From an uncultured Muribaculaceae bacterium (GTDB taxonomy: Bacteria; Bacteroidota; Bacteroidia; Bacteroidales; Muribaculaceae): a stretch of 13,807 nucleotides of DNA. The position numbers and the translations under genes are program-made. This document shows, in pieces, positions 1-7,407 of this stretch. Every line of letters starts with the position of its first letter. The stretch's first letter is position 1. Location of the stretch: assembly GCA_910587545.1 (NCBI GenBank), contig CAJUMI010000034.1:10255-24061 (forward strand), read 5' to 3'. The notes beneath the pieces are model-generated. The model was not told where the DNA came from and made no database searches. It worked only from the letters and a program-made list of their open reading frames with translations.

Positions 1-704
1 AAGCTCTGATGGCTGTCTACCGCCTCTTCTGGGATGAGTTCTCGTCGTGGTATCTCGAGATGGTGAAACCCGCCTACCAGCAGCCCATCGATGCCGCGAC
101 CTACAAGGCTACGATTGAATTCTTCGATGCCTTGCTGCGCATGCTCCATCCGTTCATGCCCTTCATCACCGAGGAACTCTGGCAGCATATCGCAGAGCGT
201 CGCGACGGAGAGTCGATCATGTATGCTCCGATGCCCGAGGCCGGAACTGTCGACAGCGCGATCGCATCGTCGATCGAAACCGCCAAAGAGGTGATCACCG
301 GAGTGCGTGCAGTTCGCGCCCAGAAGAACATCGCGCCCAAGGAAGCCCTCGAGCTTCGCATCATCGGCGATATAGATGCCGTGGCCAAGCCTGTTGTCGC
401 CAAGCTCGCCAACCTGTCAGCCATCGAAGCCAATGCCGACAAAGACGCGGCTGCGGCATCGTTCATGGTCGGCACCACCGAGTTCAACATTCCGCTTACA
501 ATCGATGTCGCAGCCGAGATAGCCCGACTTGAAAAGGAAATCGCATATCTGGAAGGCTTCAAGGCTTCAGTCGAAAAGAAACTTTCAAACGAGCGCTTCG
601 TCAACGGAGCCCCCGAGGCCGTCGTCAACAACGAGCGCAACAAACTCGCTGACGCCACCTCAAAAATAGCGGCGCTCCAAACCACCCTCGCCGCCATCAG
701 GTAA
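1..704 (+). CDS. valS: Valyl-tRNA synthetase, C-terminal part (5' end outside window)
   Basis: Class Ia aminoacyl-tRNA synthetase that charges tRNA-Val in the cytoplasm; only the last ~233 residues are here. The frame is open back to base 1 (first full codon at 3), so the ATG at 9 is internal and not a start. The first ~110 residues match the helical anticodon-binding domain (RLFWDEFSSWYLE near residue 5, MLHPFMPFITEELW near 45-58 counted from that ATG). The last ~65 residues are a charged helical hairpin carrying KLSNERFVNGAPEAVV, the typical ValRS C-terminal coiled-coil arm that contacts the tRNA elbow. It stops at TAA 702-704. The catalytic HIGH and KMSKS regions would lie upstream. The next gene converges on it and a shared hairpin terminator follows 28 nt after the stop. 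Identification is firm; nothing looks degraded. Confidence 0.96.
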   Translation, partial: ALMAVYRLFWDEFSSWYLEMVKPAYQQPIDAATYKATIEFFDALLRMLHPFMPFITEELWQHIAERRDGESIMYAPMPEAGTVDSAIASSIETAKEVITGVRAVRAQKNIAPKEALELRIIGDIDAVAKPVVAKLANLSAIEANADKDAAAASFMVGTTEFNIPLTIDVAAEIARLEKEIAYLEGFKASVEKKLSNERFVNGAPEAVVNNERNKLADATSKIAALQTTLAAIR

Positions 705-732
705 GAAGACCTGATTGTAAAAGTACGAGTAA

Positions 733-768
733 AGAGAGGCTGTCTAACAAGTTTTAGACGGCCTCTCT
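733..768. terminator. Bidirectional hairpin terminator between valS and the barrel gene
   Basis: Arms AGAGAGGC (733-740) and GCCTCTCT (761-768) pair perfectly. They continue through a U-G wobble (741/760) into GTCTAA (742-747) pairing with TTAGAC (754-759), around a 6-nt loop. That is about 15 bp of stem. On the + strand it is followed by CTTTC, and on the - strand by TTTACTC, so both U-tracts are weak. It sits exactly between two convergent genes, which suits termination of both. Function is inferred; the hairpin is seen directly. Confidence 0.8.
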
Positions 769-795
769 CTTTCGTAATTGTTGCAAGTCGTATTG

Positions 796-1341
796 TCAGA
801 ATGTATAATAGAAGCCAAGGTTGAGGTTAGCGCTACTGAAGTCGAAGCCGAAGCGCTCGGGGTTGCCGGCATCCTGCGCGGCATGGTTGCCACCATAGTA
901 TCCGAGGAAGCCCAAGCGGGCGATAAGGCTGAAATTCTCAGTGATGTTGAATGATATGCCAGGTTTTACGCCGATGCCGAAAAGGACGACTGTCTTGCTG
1001 TGGTCATCCTCGTAAGAAGCCTTGCCAAAACCAAGATCCACACCTCCGTCAAGGAAAAGACTTACAAGATTATTGTCGGTGCGGAAATATGTGTATCTCG
1101 CATAGGGATTGACCTGGAATACATTTGATTTAAATCCGGAATCATATTTGTATGTGTAGCCCAGTCCTGTGGCCACGGCCCAGTTTGAATTGAGATTATA
1201 GCCGATTTCAGGAGCTACGGTAAACTCGGTGACATTCTCTGTCGTGTTACGGTTAAGACCGACTGTACCACCGACATAAAGTTGTGCAGATGCAGCGAGA
1301 GTGGCTAACATAAGTCCGGCTGCAAGTAAGAATTTCTTCAT
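796..1341 (-). CDS. Small outer-membrane beta-barrel protein (porin-like family)
   Basis: A 181-residue secreted protein of unknown specific role. The start at 1341 is chosen because it opens a clean signal peptide: MKKF, a hydrophobic core, and an AASA|Q cleavage site after residue 19. An in-frame start further upstream (1410) would add 23 residues before the signal and run through a palindrome. The mature chain has alternating hydrophobic/polar strands rich in Gly, Tyr and Asn (for example AVATGLGYTYKYDSG, VNPYARYTYF, LNLGFYYTF) and ends in Phe, the usual C-terminal beta-signal for outer-membrane insertion. Size and pattern fit the 8-stranded OmpA/OmpW/OmpX-like barrel families common in Bacteroidota. 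It is monocistronic: terminators lie on both sides. Substrate or partner cannot be told from sequence. Confidence 0.85.
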   Translation of the reverse strand: MKKFLLAAGLMLATLAASAQLYVGGTVGLNRNTTENVTEFTVAPEIGYNLNSNWAVATGLGYTYKYDSGFKSNVFQVNPYARYTYFRTDNNLVSLFLDGGVDLGFGKASYEDDHSKTVVLFGIGVKPGISFNITENFSLIARLGFLGYYGGNHAAQDAGNPERFGFDFSSANLNLGFYYTF

Positions 1342-1390
1342 AAAAAACGATTGTTTAGTTGACACGATTTTATAAATGAATGAAACATCG

Positions 1391-1408
1391 GTATCCCGAA
1401 AGGGATAC
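1391..1408. promoter_or_regulatory. Perfect 7-bp palindrome with 4-nt loop upstream of the barrel gene
   Basis: GTATCCC (1391-1397), GAAA (1398-1401), GGGATAC (1402-1408) form a perfect inverted repeat 49 nt upstream of the chosen barrel start. On the - strand transcript the loop is UUUC, with no U-tract after it, so it is not a terminator. It could be a 5'-UTR stabilising hairpin or an operator near the transcription start. The structure is seen; the role is inferred. Confidence 0.45.
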
Positions 1409-1409
1409 A

Positions 1410-1444
1410 CAATAATATAACAGCCGAGATCGAAGTTGGTTCAA
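1410..1444 (-). promoter_or_regulatory. Weak candidate Bacteroidota-type promoter for the barrel gene
   Basis: Read on the - strand, TATATTATTG (1410-1419) resembles the Bacteroides -7 element TAnnTTTG with one or two mismatches. A TTG at 1442-1444 lies 22 nt further upstream and could act as the -33 element. Placement directly after the upstream operon's terminator fits, but the match is poor and spacing is at the edge of the expected range. It would put the start of transcription at the 1391-1408 palindrome. Confidence 0.25.
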
Positions 1445-1480
1445 AAAAATTGGCCGCGACTGTCAAAAATCGCGGCCAAT
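1443..1480 (-). terminator. Intrinsic terminator of the atp-nuo gene train, after nuoN
   Basis: TTGGCCGCGA (1450-1459) and TCGCGGCCAA (1470-1479) form a perfect GC-rich 10-bp stem, extended by an A-T pair (1449/1480), with a 10-nt loop. On the - strand the stem runs straight into seven Ts (1443-1449). This is a canonical rho-independent terminator oriented for nuoN, whose stop codon is 20 nt upstream. It is the only strong terminator seen on the - strand between atpD and the barrel gene. Confidence 0.93.
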
Positions 1481-1500
1481 GAAAGATAATGTGATGAATG

Positions 1501-2973
1501 TTATACAAAGTATGCTGCAAGCCCGCTCACGGCCGACATGTCGAGAAGATTGTTGTAGACACAGCTTACGATGCCGAGAAGGAGTATTCCAGCAACAGCG
1601 ATCCACATGCCGAGGCGCTCGCTGCAAGACGAACGGAAGTTGGCGATCTGACATTCGTCCTCACTGATAAACATAGCCTTCACGACAAGGAGATAGTAGT
1701 AGAGCGAGATGATCGTGTTGATCAATGCGATCAGCACAAGAACATAGATCGCTGTCGAGCCCTGATTGATGGCTGAAGTGAAGATGAAGAATTTCGAGAA
1801 GAAACCTGCGAAAGGCGGAATACCGGCAAGAGAGAACATCGCGAGCATCATAGTGAACGACAGGCGCGGGTTGGTCTTGTAGAGACCGCGGTAGTCGTCC
1901 ATCGATACGCGTCCTGTGGCATTCTCGATGGCTCCGATAACTCCGAAGGCTGCAAGGTTGGAGAAGATGTAGACGAGGATATAATAGATCATAGCCGCAA
2001 CACCCATAGTGTTGAAAGCAATGATGCCGAGCATTATGTAACCGGCCTGCGAAACGGAAGAGAAAGCAAGGAAGCGTTTCATGTTGCGCTGACGGATTGC
2101 AAAAAGGTTACCTACGGTAATAGTAAGGATAATGAGAGCGTAAAGCATCCATTCCCATACACGGCTGTAAACTGATCCGAAGACCTGCGCGAGAATAACC
2201 ATGAACGCAAACGCAGCCGCACCCTTTGATATAACCGAAAGGTAGGAAGTAACCGAAGTCGGAGCGCCCTGATAAACGTCGGCTGTCCAAAGGTGGAACG
2301 GAACGAGCGAGAGTTTGAAACCGATACCGGCGATGACAAACGCAACTGCCATGACAAGCATTAAACTGAATTGCGAGGTCAGCGCAAAATATATCTTCTC
2401 AAAATAGAGCGAGCCGGTCAGACCATATACAAAAGAGAGTCCCATCATGAATACAGCCGAAGAGAAAACGGCAGTAAGCATATACTTGACAGCAGCCTCG
2501 TGACTTTCGTAGCGGTTCTTGTCGAGAGCGACCATAGCAGCGAGAGGCAGCGAGGCAGCTTCGAGACCTATGATGAACAAGAGGAAGTGACGGGCAGAGA
2601 TCATAAGATACATGCCGAAGAGGGTCACAAGGAGAAGTTCATAGAATTCACCGCGGCGATAGTGCATAGGCTCCGAATTAGCCCATTTAATCGATTGTAC
2701 AAGCACGATGAACACACCTACATTAAGCACATTCTTGATCGCTGCGATGACCGGAGATGTCTCATACATGCCGGCGAATGCAGTTGTAGCCGAACCGTGA
2801 GCACAGCAGCAGAAAATGCATCCGACAGTGAAGATAAGCATCAGCACGGCAGTGAAGCCCGGAAGCGCGCGCAGAGAGCGACGCGGCATGAACATATCGT
2901 AGAGGAAGACGAGCAGGAAGACGATCAGCAGACCGATCTCCTGTTTCATTGCTAAAAACTGTGAATAATCCAT
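1501..2973 (-). CDS. nuoN: NADH-quinone oxidoreductase (complex I) subunit N
   Basis: Antiporter-like proton-pumping subunit of the complex I membrane arm, 490 residues with about 14 membrane helices, close to the usual NuoN length. Pump residues are all present: Glu138 in IGLEAASLPL, Lys220 in GFKLSLVPFHLWTADVYQGAP (TM7), Lys250 in SVISKGAAAF (TM8) and Lys394 in GFFSKFFIF (TM12). They correspond to the E. coli NuoN key Glu and Lys positions. An unusual cluster of cysteines (Cys52, 55, 56, 57) lies in a predicted early membrane helix. It is the last gene of the long operon, 13 nt after nuoM, and is followed by a strong terminator. Identification is firm. Confidence 0.97.
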   Translation of the reverse strand: MDYSQFLAMKQEIGLLIVFLLVFLYDMFMPRRSLRALPGFTAVLMLIFTVGCIFCCCAHGSATTAFAGMYETSPVIAAIKNVLNVGVFIVLVQSIKWANSEPMHYRRGEFYELLLVTLFGMYLMISARHFLLFIIGLEAASLPLAAMVALDKNRYESHEAAVKYMLTAVFSSAVFMMGLSFVYGLTGSLYFEKIYFALTSQFSLMLVMAVAFVIAGIGFKLSLVPFHLWTADVYQGAPTSVTSYLSVISKGAAAFAFMVILAQVFGSVYSRVWEWMLYALIILTITVGNLFAIRQRNMKRFLAFSSVSQAGYIMLGIIAFNTMGVAAMIYYILVYIFSNLAAFGVIGAIENATGRVSMDDYRGLYKTNPRLSFTMMLAMFSLAGIPPFAGFFSKFFIFTSAINQGSTAIYVLVLIALINTIISLYYYLLVVKAMFISEDECQIANFRSSCSERLGMWIAVAGILLLGIVSCVYNNLLDMSAVSGLAAYFV

Positions 2974-2986
2974 TTTGTCTATCTTA

Positions 2987-4516
2987 TTAGTTCAGGCCGA
3001 GCACTTTGAAGATTTCGGGGGAGAATGTGAAGTTGATCAAATTATTGAAGAAGTTGGGGAAACAACCGATGCCGGCTACACAGATGATGAGTGTTGCGGT
3101 CGAGAGACGTTCCCACCATGTAGCATCAGTAAGCTCGAGATGGTGTTTGTCCTGAACCGGGCCAAAAAGGAGCTTACCGACAACACGGAGAATATACACG
3201 GCTGTGATAACGATCGAGCAACAAGCGATGATCGTAAACACGAGGCGCAGCGAACCGGCGCCGGCAAGATAGTCGGTCATGCCCTGTTCGAACGAACCCA
3301 CAAAGATCGTCATTTCCGCAACGAAACCGCTGAGACCGGGAAGGCCGAGAGAGGCCATACCTGCGATGACATAGCAGACGGCAAGATAAGGCATGATGCG
3401 CATCAGACCGCCCATCTGACGGATATCACGAGTGTGTGTACGGCCGTAGATCATACCGATCAATGCGAAGAAGAGAGCAGTCATAAGACCGTGAGAGAGC
3501 ATCTGCATGATGGCACCGGTCATCGCTGTAGTGTTGAGCATGAGGATGGCGAAGAGCACCAGACCGCAGTGGGACACGGATGAATAAGCGTTGATATATT
3601 TGAGGTCTGTCTGCACACACGCGCTGAATGCACCGTAAACGACCGAAATACCGGTCAGGATAAGGAATATCCATGCGAGTTCGTTGGCAGCCTCAGGCAT
3701 CAGGAAAATTGCGACGCGGAAGCAACCGTAACCGCCAAGTTTCATAAGGACTCCGGCATGAAGCATCGACACAGCAGTCGGTGCCGAAGCGTGACCGTCG
3801 GGCGACCAAGTGTGGAAGGGGAACATGGCACCAAGCACACCGAAGCCGACAAATGTCATCGGGAAGAGGAAATACTGCCAGCCACGGTCGATCGAAGCGT
3901 TTTCGGCAATCTCAAGGATATTCCATGTAAGTGTGCCGCCTTCGGGAGCCGAATGGTAGTAGATGCCGATAAGGCCGAGCATCAGGAACGCAGATCCGCC
4001 CATGAGCATGAGAGTCAGCTTCATGGCTGAATAATTCTTGTTGCCCGAGCCCCAGACTCCGATGAGAAGGTACATCGGAATAAGAGCGACCTCATAGAAC
4101 ATGAACATCGTGAACAGGTCGATCGAAATAAAGAAGCCGAACACACCTGTCGAAAGAAGGATGAGCCAGAGGAAGAATTCTTTTGGCTGGGCAATTGTCC
4201 ATGACGCGAACGATCCGGCAAAAACAATGATTGACGAAAGCAGAAGCATCGCTATCGAAATGCCGTCGACACCGACAGCAAGATTGATGTTAAGAGGACC
4301 AAACCACTGCCAGGAGCCGGTGTAGAGCATGGGAGCCGTTTCACCGGCAGCACGCAGACCGAGATACTCAACCAACAGATAGACCGAAAGAGCAATCAAC
4401 GCGACAGAACCAACAACAGCCACCGCGCGGATCTGCCTTATATTTCGGCATAGCGCAATACCCGCCAGCATCAACAGCGGGATCACGACGAAATAGATCA
4501 GTATATTGGAAAACAT
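2987..4516 (-). CDS. nuoM: NADH-quinone oxidoreductase (complex I) subunit M, with atypical TM7
   Basis: Second antiporter-like pump subunit of complex I, 509 residues and about 14 membrane helices. Retained key residues are Glu142 in MFYEVALIPMYLLIG, Lys259 in GVLMKLGGYG and Glu401 in GFVAEMTIFVGSF. They match E. coli Glu144, Lys265 and Glu407. The position of the essential TM7 lysine (E. coli Lys234) is Leu228 here. The local motif reads FGVLGAMFPFHTWSPDGHAS. The NuoL and NuoN copies of this motif keep Lys exactly seven residues before the His, so the alignment is secure. The neighbouring Pro is also changed to Ala. There is no frameshift and the rest is intact, so the gene is probably functional. 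It lies 37 nt after nuoL and 13 nt before nuoN. Confidence 0.96.
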   Translation of the reverse strand: MFSNILIYFVVIPLLMLAGIALCRNIRQIRAVAVVGSVALIALSVYLLVEYLGLRAAGETAPMLYTGSWQWFGPLNINLAVGVDGISIAMLLLSSIIVFAGSFASWTIAQPKEFFLWLILLSTGVFGFFISIDLFTMFMFYEVALIPMYLLIGVWGSGNKNYSAMKLTLMLMGGSAFLMLGLIGIYYHSAPEGGTLTWNILEIAENASIDRGWQYFLFPMTFVGFGVLGAMFPFHTWSPDGHASAPTAVSMLHAGVLMKLGGYGCFRVAIFLMPEAANELAWIFLILTGISVVYGAFSACVQTDLKYINAYSSVSHCGLVLFAILMLNTTAMTGAIMQMLSHGLMTALFFALIGMIYGRTHTRDIRQMGGLMRIMPYLAVCYVIAGMASLGLPGLSGFVAEMTIFVGSFEQGMTDYLAGAGSLRLVFTIIACCSIVITAVYILRVVGKLLFGPVQDKHHLELTDATWWERLSTATLIICVAGIGCFPNFFNNLINFTFSPEIFKVLGLN

Positions 4517-4553
4517 TATAGTTACTGTATTTTTAAAGTTTACGACTCAAGGA

Positions 4554-6563
4554 TCAGATCAGACATAACGCTGTGATAACACCAAGCAAGAGAGCTCCGA
4601 TGAGGTATACCCAGACATAATACTGGATCTGGCCTGACTGGAGAGGACGTATAAGCTCTGAAGCCTTATTGGTAATAGCTGCGAACGAATCCATGGTTCC
4701 GTCGATGATGTGACGGTCAAACCAGGCTATCGGACGACAGACGCCATTGAAAATAATCTTGTGGGTGATGAACATGTAGAGTTCGTCCCAGTAGAAGCGG
4801 TGGAAACACCAGCGCCAAAGATCCGGCACAGCCTGTCTGAATTTTTCGGGAAGGCTGTTTTCCTTGCGATACATCACGGTAGCGAGTAAAATAGCAAGGA
4901 CAGCTACAGTAAGGCTGACGCCGGCGACAGACCAGTCGAAGTGAGCCATGAAGTCATAAGGTTCTCCATTCCAACTTACGAGTTTGCCGAAAGGAATAAA
5001 ACCAGCGACACATGAGACAGCGGCGAGGATGATAAGCGGCAGTGACATTGTCCAGGGCTGATCGTGAGGAGCATGATGGCCTTCGGGGATCTTATGTTCC
5101 TTCCACCAGAAAATAAGATAGTAGAGACGGAACATATAGAACGCCGTGAGACCGGCAACCATCGACATCCATGCATAAGCGAGCCAGTCGTAACCTGCGC
5201 ATGCGCTGAGGATCTCGTCTTTCGAGAAGAAACCTGAGAAGGGAATGATACCGGCGATAGCAAGACAGCCGATAAGGAATGTCCAATGAGTGACAGGCAT
5301 GTATTTGCGCAGACCGTGCATCGCTGTGTAATCGTTAGAACCGATAGCATGGATGAGCGCACCTGCGCCGAGGAATAGAAGTGCCTTGAACATTGCGTGA
5401 GTGAAAAGATGGAACATCGACGCCATATAGCCGAGACCTTCGTGGATCTCAGGACGGGCGACACCGAGAGAAACCATCATAAATGCGATCTGTGAAATAG
5501 TCGAGAACGCCAGAACGCGTTTGATGTCGATCTGCGTACAAGCAACCATCGCAGCATAGAAGGCAGTCAGCGCACCGACAACGGTTATGATCTCAAGCGC
5601 ACATTCCTCCATCAGATAAAGCGGGAAGAGGCGCGCTACAAGATAGACACCGGCAACGACCATAGTAGCTGCATGGATAAGAGCCGATACAGGGGTCGGG
5701 CCTTCCATAGCGTCGGGGAGCCATATGTGAAGAGGAAGCATTGCCGATTTACCCATGCCGCCCATGAATATGAGCACCAGAGCCCATGTGAGCACCGAAC
5801 CGCCGAGGAAGACGGGAGCCGCGCTGTTCTGGAAAATGTTGCGGATGCTGTCGGCTGTCTCCGTGCTGACGCAATAAACGTCATTGAGACCTTCGACAGG
5901 AACGGATGTCAGCTGGGTGAAATCGAATGTTCCTGTATAATATGACAGGATAAGAATACCGATAAGGAAGCCGAGGTCGGCGAAACGCGTCACTATGAAT
6001 GCTTTCTTTGATGCGGATACAGCTGACGGTTTTGTATAATAGAAACCGATCAGCAAGTAGGACGAAGCTCCAACAAGCTCCCAGAAAATATACATCTGGA
6101 AAATGTTAGTAGCCACTACAAGACCGAGCATCGAGAAGCTGAAGAGCGACAGGAAAGCGTAGAAACGCTGGAAACCGCGTTCGTAGACACCGTGATGGTC
6201 ACGCATGTAACCGAGGCTATAAAGATGAACCATGAACGATATTGTAGTGATCACAACAAGCATCATGGCCGAGATCGGATCGAGAATAAAACCGAGCTTG
6301 ATCACAAGCGACTTGGTGAAAGCAAGCCAGGTGTGATTGAAAACAAGGTATTGCAGACGGTCGCCGGCCTCGGTGATGAAGTCAGCCGAACCGCTGAAGA
6401 AATAGGTAAATGCTGTCATATATGCCAGCACAAGAGTAACGCCCATACCGAGAGTGCCGAGAGTACCGGCAAGTTTATGAGTCATCTTACCTCCGAGCAA
6501 TCCGAGGAATATGAACATAAACAATGGTATGGCCAATATCAACAAAGGTATTGTAATATCCAT
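4554..6563 (-). CDS. nuoL: NADH-quinone oxidoreductase (complex I) subunit L
   Basis: Largest, distal proton-pumping subunit of complex I: 669 residues against about 613 in E. coli. The antiporter core shows Glu162 in MYIFWELVGASSYLLIGFY, Lys272 in GMGKSAMLPLHIWLPDAMEG and Lys393 in HAMFKALLFLGAG. Lys448-Asp449 in GFFSKDEIL matches the TM12 Lys/Asp pair. The C-terminal ~170 residues fit the extra membrane helix, the long lateral helix running along the arm, and an anchoring last helix. Part of the extra length is a polar insert at about residues 212-255 between two membrane helices. It starts 5 nt after nuoK and precedes nuoM by 37 nt. Identification is firm. Confidence 0.97.
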   Translation of the reverse strand: MDITIPLLILAIPLFMFIFLGLLGGKMTHKLAGTLGTLGMGVTLVLAYMTAFTYFFSGSADFITEAGDRLQYLVFNHTWLAFTKSLVIKLGFILDPISAMMLVVITTISFMVHLYSLGYMRDHHGVYERGFQRFYAFLSLFSFSMLGLVVATNIFQMYIFWELVGASSYLLIGFYYTKPSAVSASKKAFIVTRFADLGFLIGILILSYYTGTFDFTQLTSVPVEGLNDVYCVSTETADSIRNIFQNSAAPVFLGGSVLTWALVLIFMGGMGKSAMLPLHIWLPDAMEGPTPVSALIHAATMVVAGVYLVARLFPLYLMEECALEIITVVGALTAFYAAMVACTQIDIKRVLAFSTISQIAFMMVSLGVARPEIHEGLGYMASMFHLFTHAMFKALLFLGAGALIHAIGSNDYTAMHGLRKYMPVTHWTFLIGCLAIAGIIPFSGFFSKDEILSACAGYDWLAYAWMSMVAGLTAFYMFRLYYLIFWWKEHKIPEGHHAPHDQPWTMSLPLIILAAVSCVAGFIPFGKLVSWNGEPYDFMAHFDWSVAGVSLTVAVLAILLATVMYRKENSLPEKFRQAVPDLWRWCFHRFYWDELYMFITHKIIFNGVCRPIAWFDRHIIDGTMDSFAAITNKASELIRPLQSGQIQYYVWVYLIGALLLGVITALCLI

Positions 6564-6568
6564 AGCGA

Positions 6569-6880
6569 TCAGAATTTCATTTCGTTAAGTCCGCGTACGT
6601 CGACATTCTTGGTCGCACGGAAAATATTGATTATAATCGCGATTGCAAGAGCAGTCTCAGCGGCGGCAATGGCAATAGCAAACAAAGTGAAGAACATGCC
6701 TTCCATCTGCTCCGGGAAGAGGAATCGGTTGAACACCACAAAGTTGACATCAACAGCGTTGAGCATAAGCTCGAGAGATATGAGCATGGCGATCATATTC
6801 TTGCGTGTAATGAAACCGTAGACACCACAGCAGAACATTATCAGGCTGGGGATCAAGTAGTATATAGCAGTAATTTCCAT
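6569..6880 (-). CDS. nuoK: NADH-quinone oxidoreductase (complex I) subunit K
   Basis: Small three-helix membrane subunit (103 residues, normal length) that links the quinone module to the pump subunits. Two buried glutamates needed for proton transfer are present: Glu37 in LISLELMLNAV and Glu75 in IAAAETALAIAI, matching E. coli Glu36 and Glu72. The start ATG at 6880 gives the standard N-terminus leading into the first helix (YYLIPSLIMFCCGVYGF). It begins 8 nt after nuoJ and ends 5 nt before nuoL, so translation is probably coupled. There is no visible ribosome binding site; the upstream sequence is A/T-rich. Confidence 0.97.
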   Translation of the reverse strand: MEITAIYYLIPSLIMFCCGVYGFITRKNMIAMLISLELMLNAVDVNFVVFNRFLFPEQMEGMFFTLFAIAIAAAETALAIAIIINIFRATKNVDVRGLNEMKF

Positions 6881-6888
6881 ATTTTACA

Positions 6889-7401
6889 TTAACGTCTGCG
6901 GGCGATTACAACGCCACCGATTATACATGCTAACAAGAGGACACTGACAGCTTCGAAAGGGAGGAGATACTGGCCTTCGCCGGTTCCCATAAGTGTTGTG
7001 CCAAGATCGCTCATCAGCGGCGCCTCCATAGCGGGACGCACGGCATAATTAGCGCAACGAGACACCAGTGCCCATCCTGCGGCACCAAGCATGGCCAATG
7101 AAGCCACAAGCCCGAGTGCGCGGGATTTTGAAGTTAGTTTCTCGGAATTGTCACCGGGCTTGCTTGTAAGTAGAATCGAAAATACAAACAGCACGACAAT
7201 GCCACCTGCATATACTGCAATCTGGACAGCGCCAAGGAACTCATAGTCGAGCATGAAATAGATGGCAGCCGCAGCAAAGAGCGTAAAGAGCAGGTAAGTG
7301 GCCGAACGCAAGATCTTGCGTGTGGTCACAGCGAGTACCGAGAACAGGATCATCGCCAGAACGACGATCACGTAAGTGATGATACTTCCTACTGATTCCA
7401 T
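6889..7401 (-). CDS. nuoJ: NADH-quinone oxidoreductase (complex I) subunit J
   Basis: Membrane subunit of complex I, 170 residues with five predicted helices. The family hallmark is present in the third helix at about residues 52-74 (DYEFLGAVQIAVYAGGIVVL), the region whose pi-bulge changes conformation during turnover. A polar loop (residues ~80-93, SKPGDNSEKLTSKS) and a longer loop (~114-143) separate the later helices, and the chain ends in IARRR. It starts 6 nt after nuoI and ends 8 nt before nuoK, in the standard I-J-K order. Confidence 0.96.
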   Translation of the reverse strand: MESVGSIITYVIVVLAMILFSVLAVTTRKILRSATYLLFTLFAAAAIYFMLDYEFLGAVQIAVYAGGIVVLFVFSILLTSKPGDNSEKLTSKSRALGLVASLAMLGAAGWALVSRCANYAVRPAMEAPLMSDLGTTLMGTGEGQYLLPFEAVSVLLLACIIGGVVIARRR

Positions 7402-7407
7402 ATTGGT

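Noticed and set aside
1342..1410. Longer N-terminus for the barrel protein starting at 1410
   Set aside because: It would place 23 residues before an otherwise perfect signal peptide and translate through the palindrome; the start at 1341 is better.
2371..2955. 194-codon open frame on the + strand
   Set aside because: Antisense to nuoN; highly charged product with no family resemblance.
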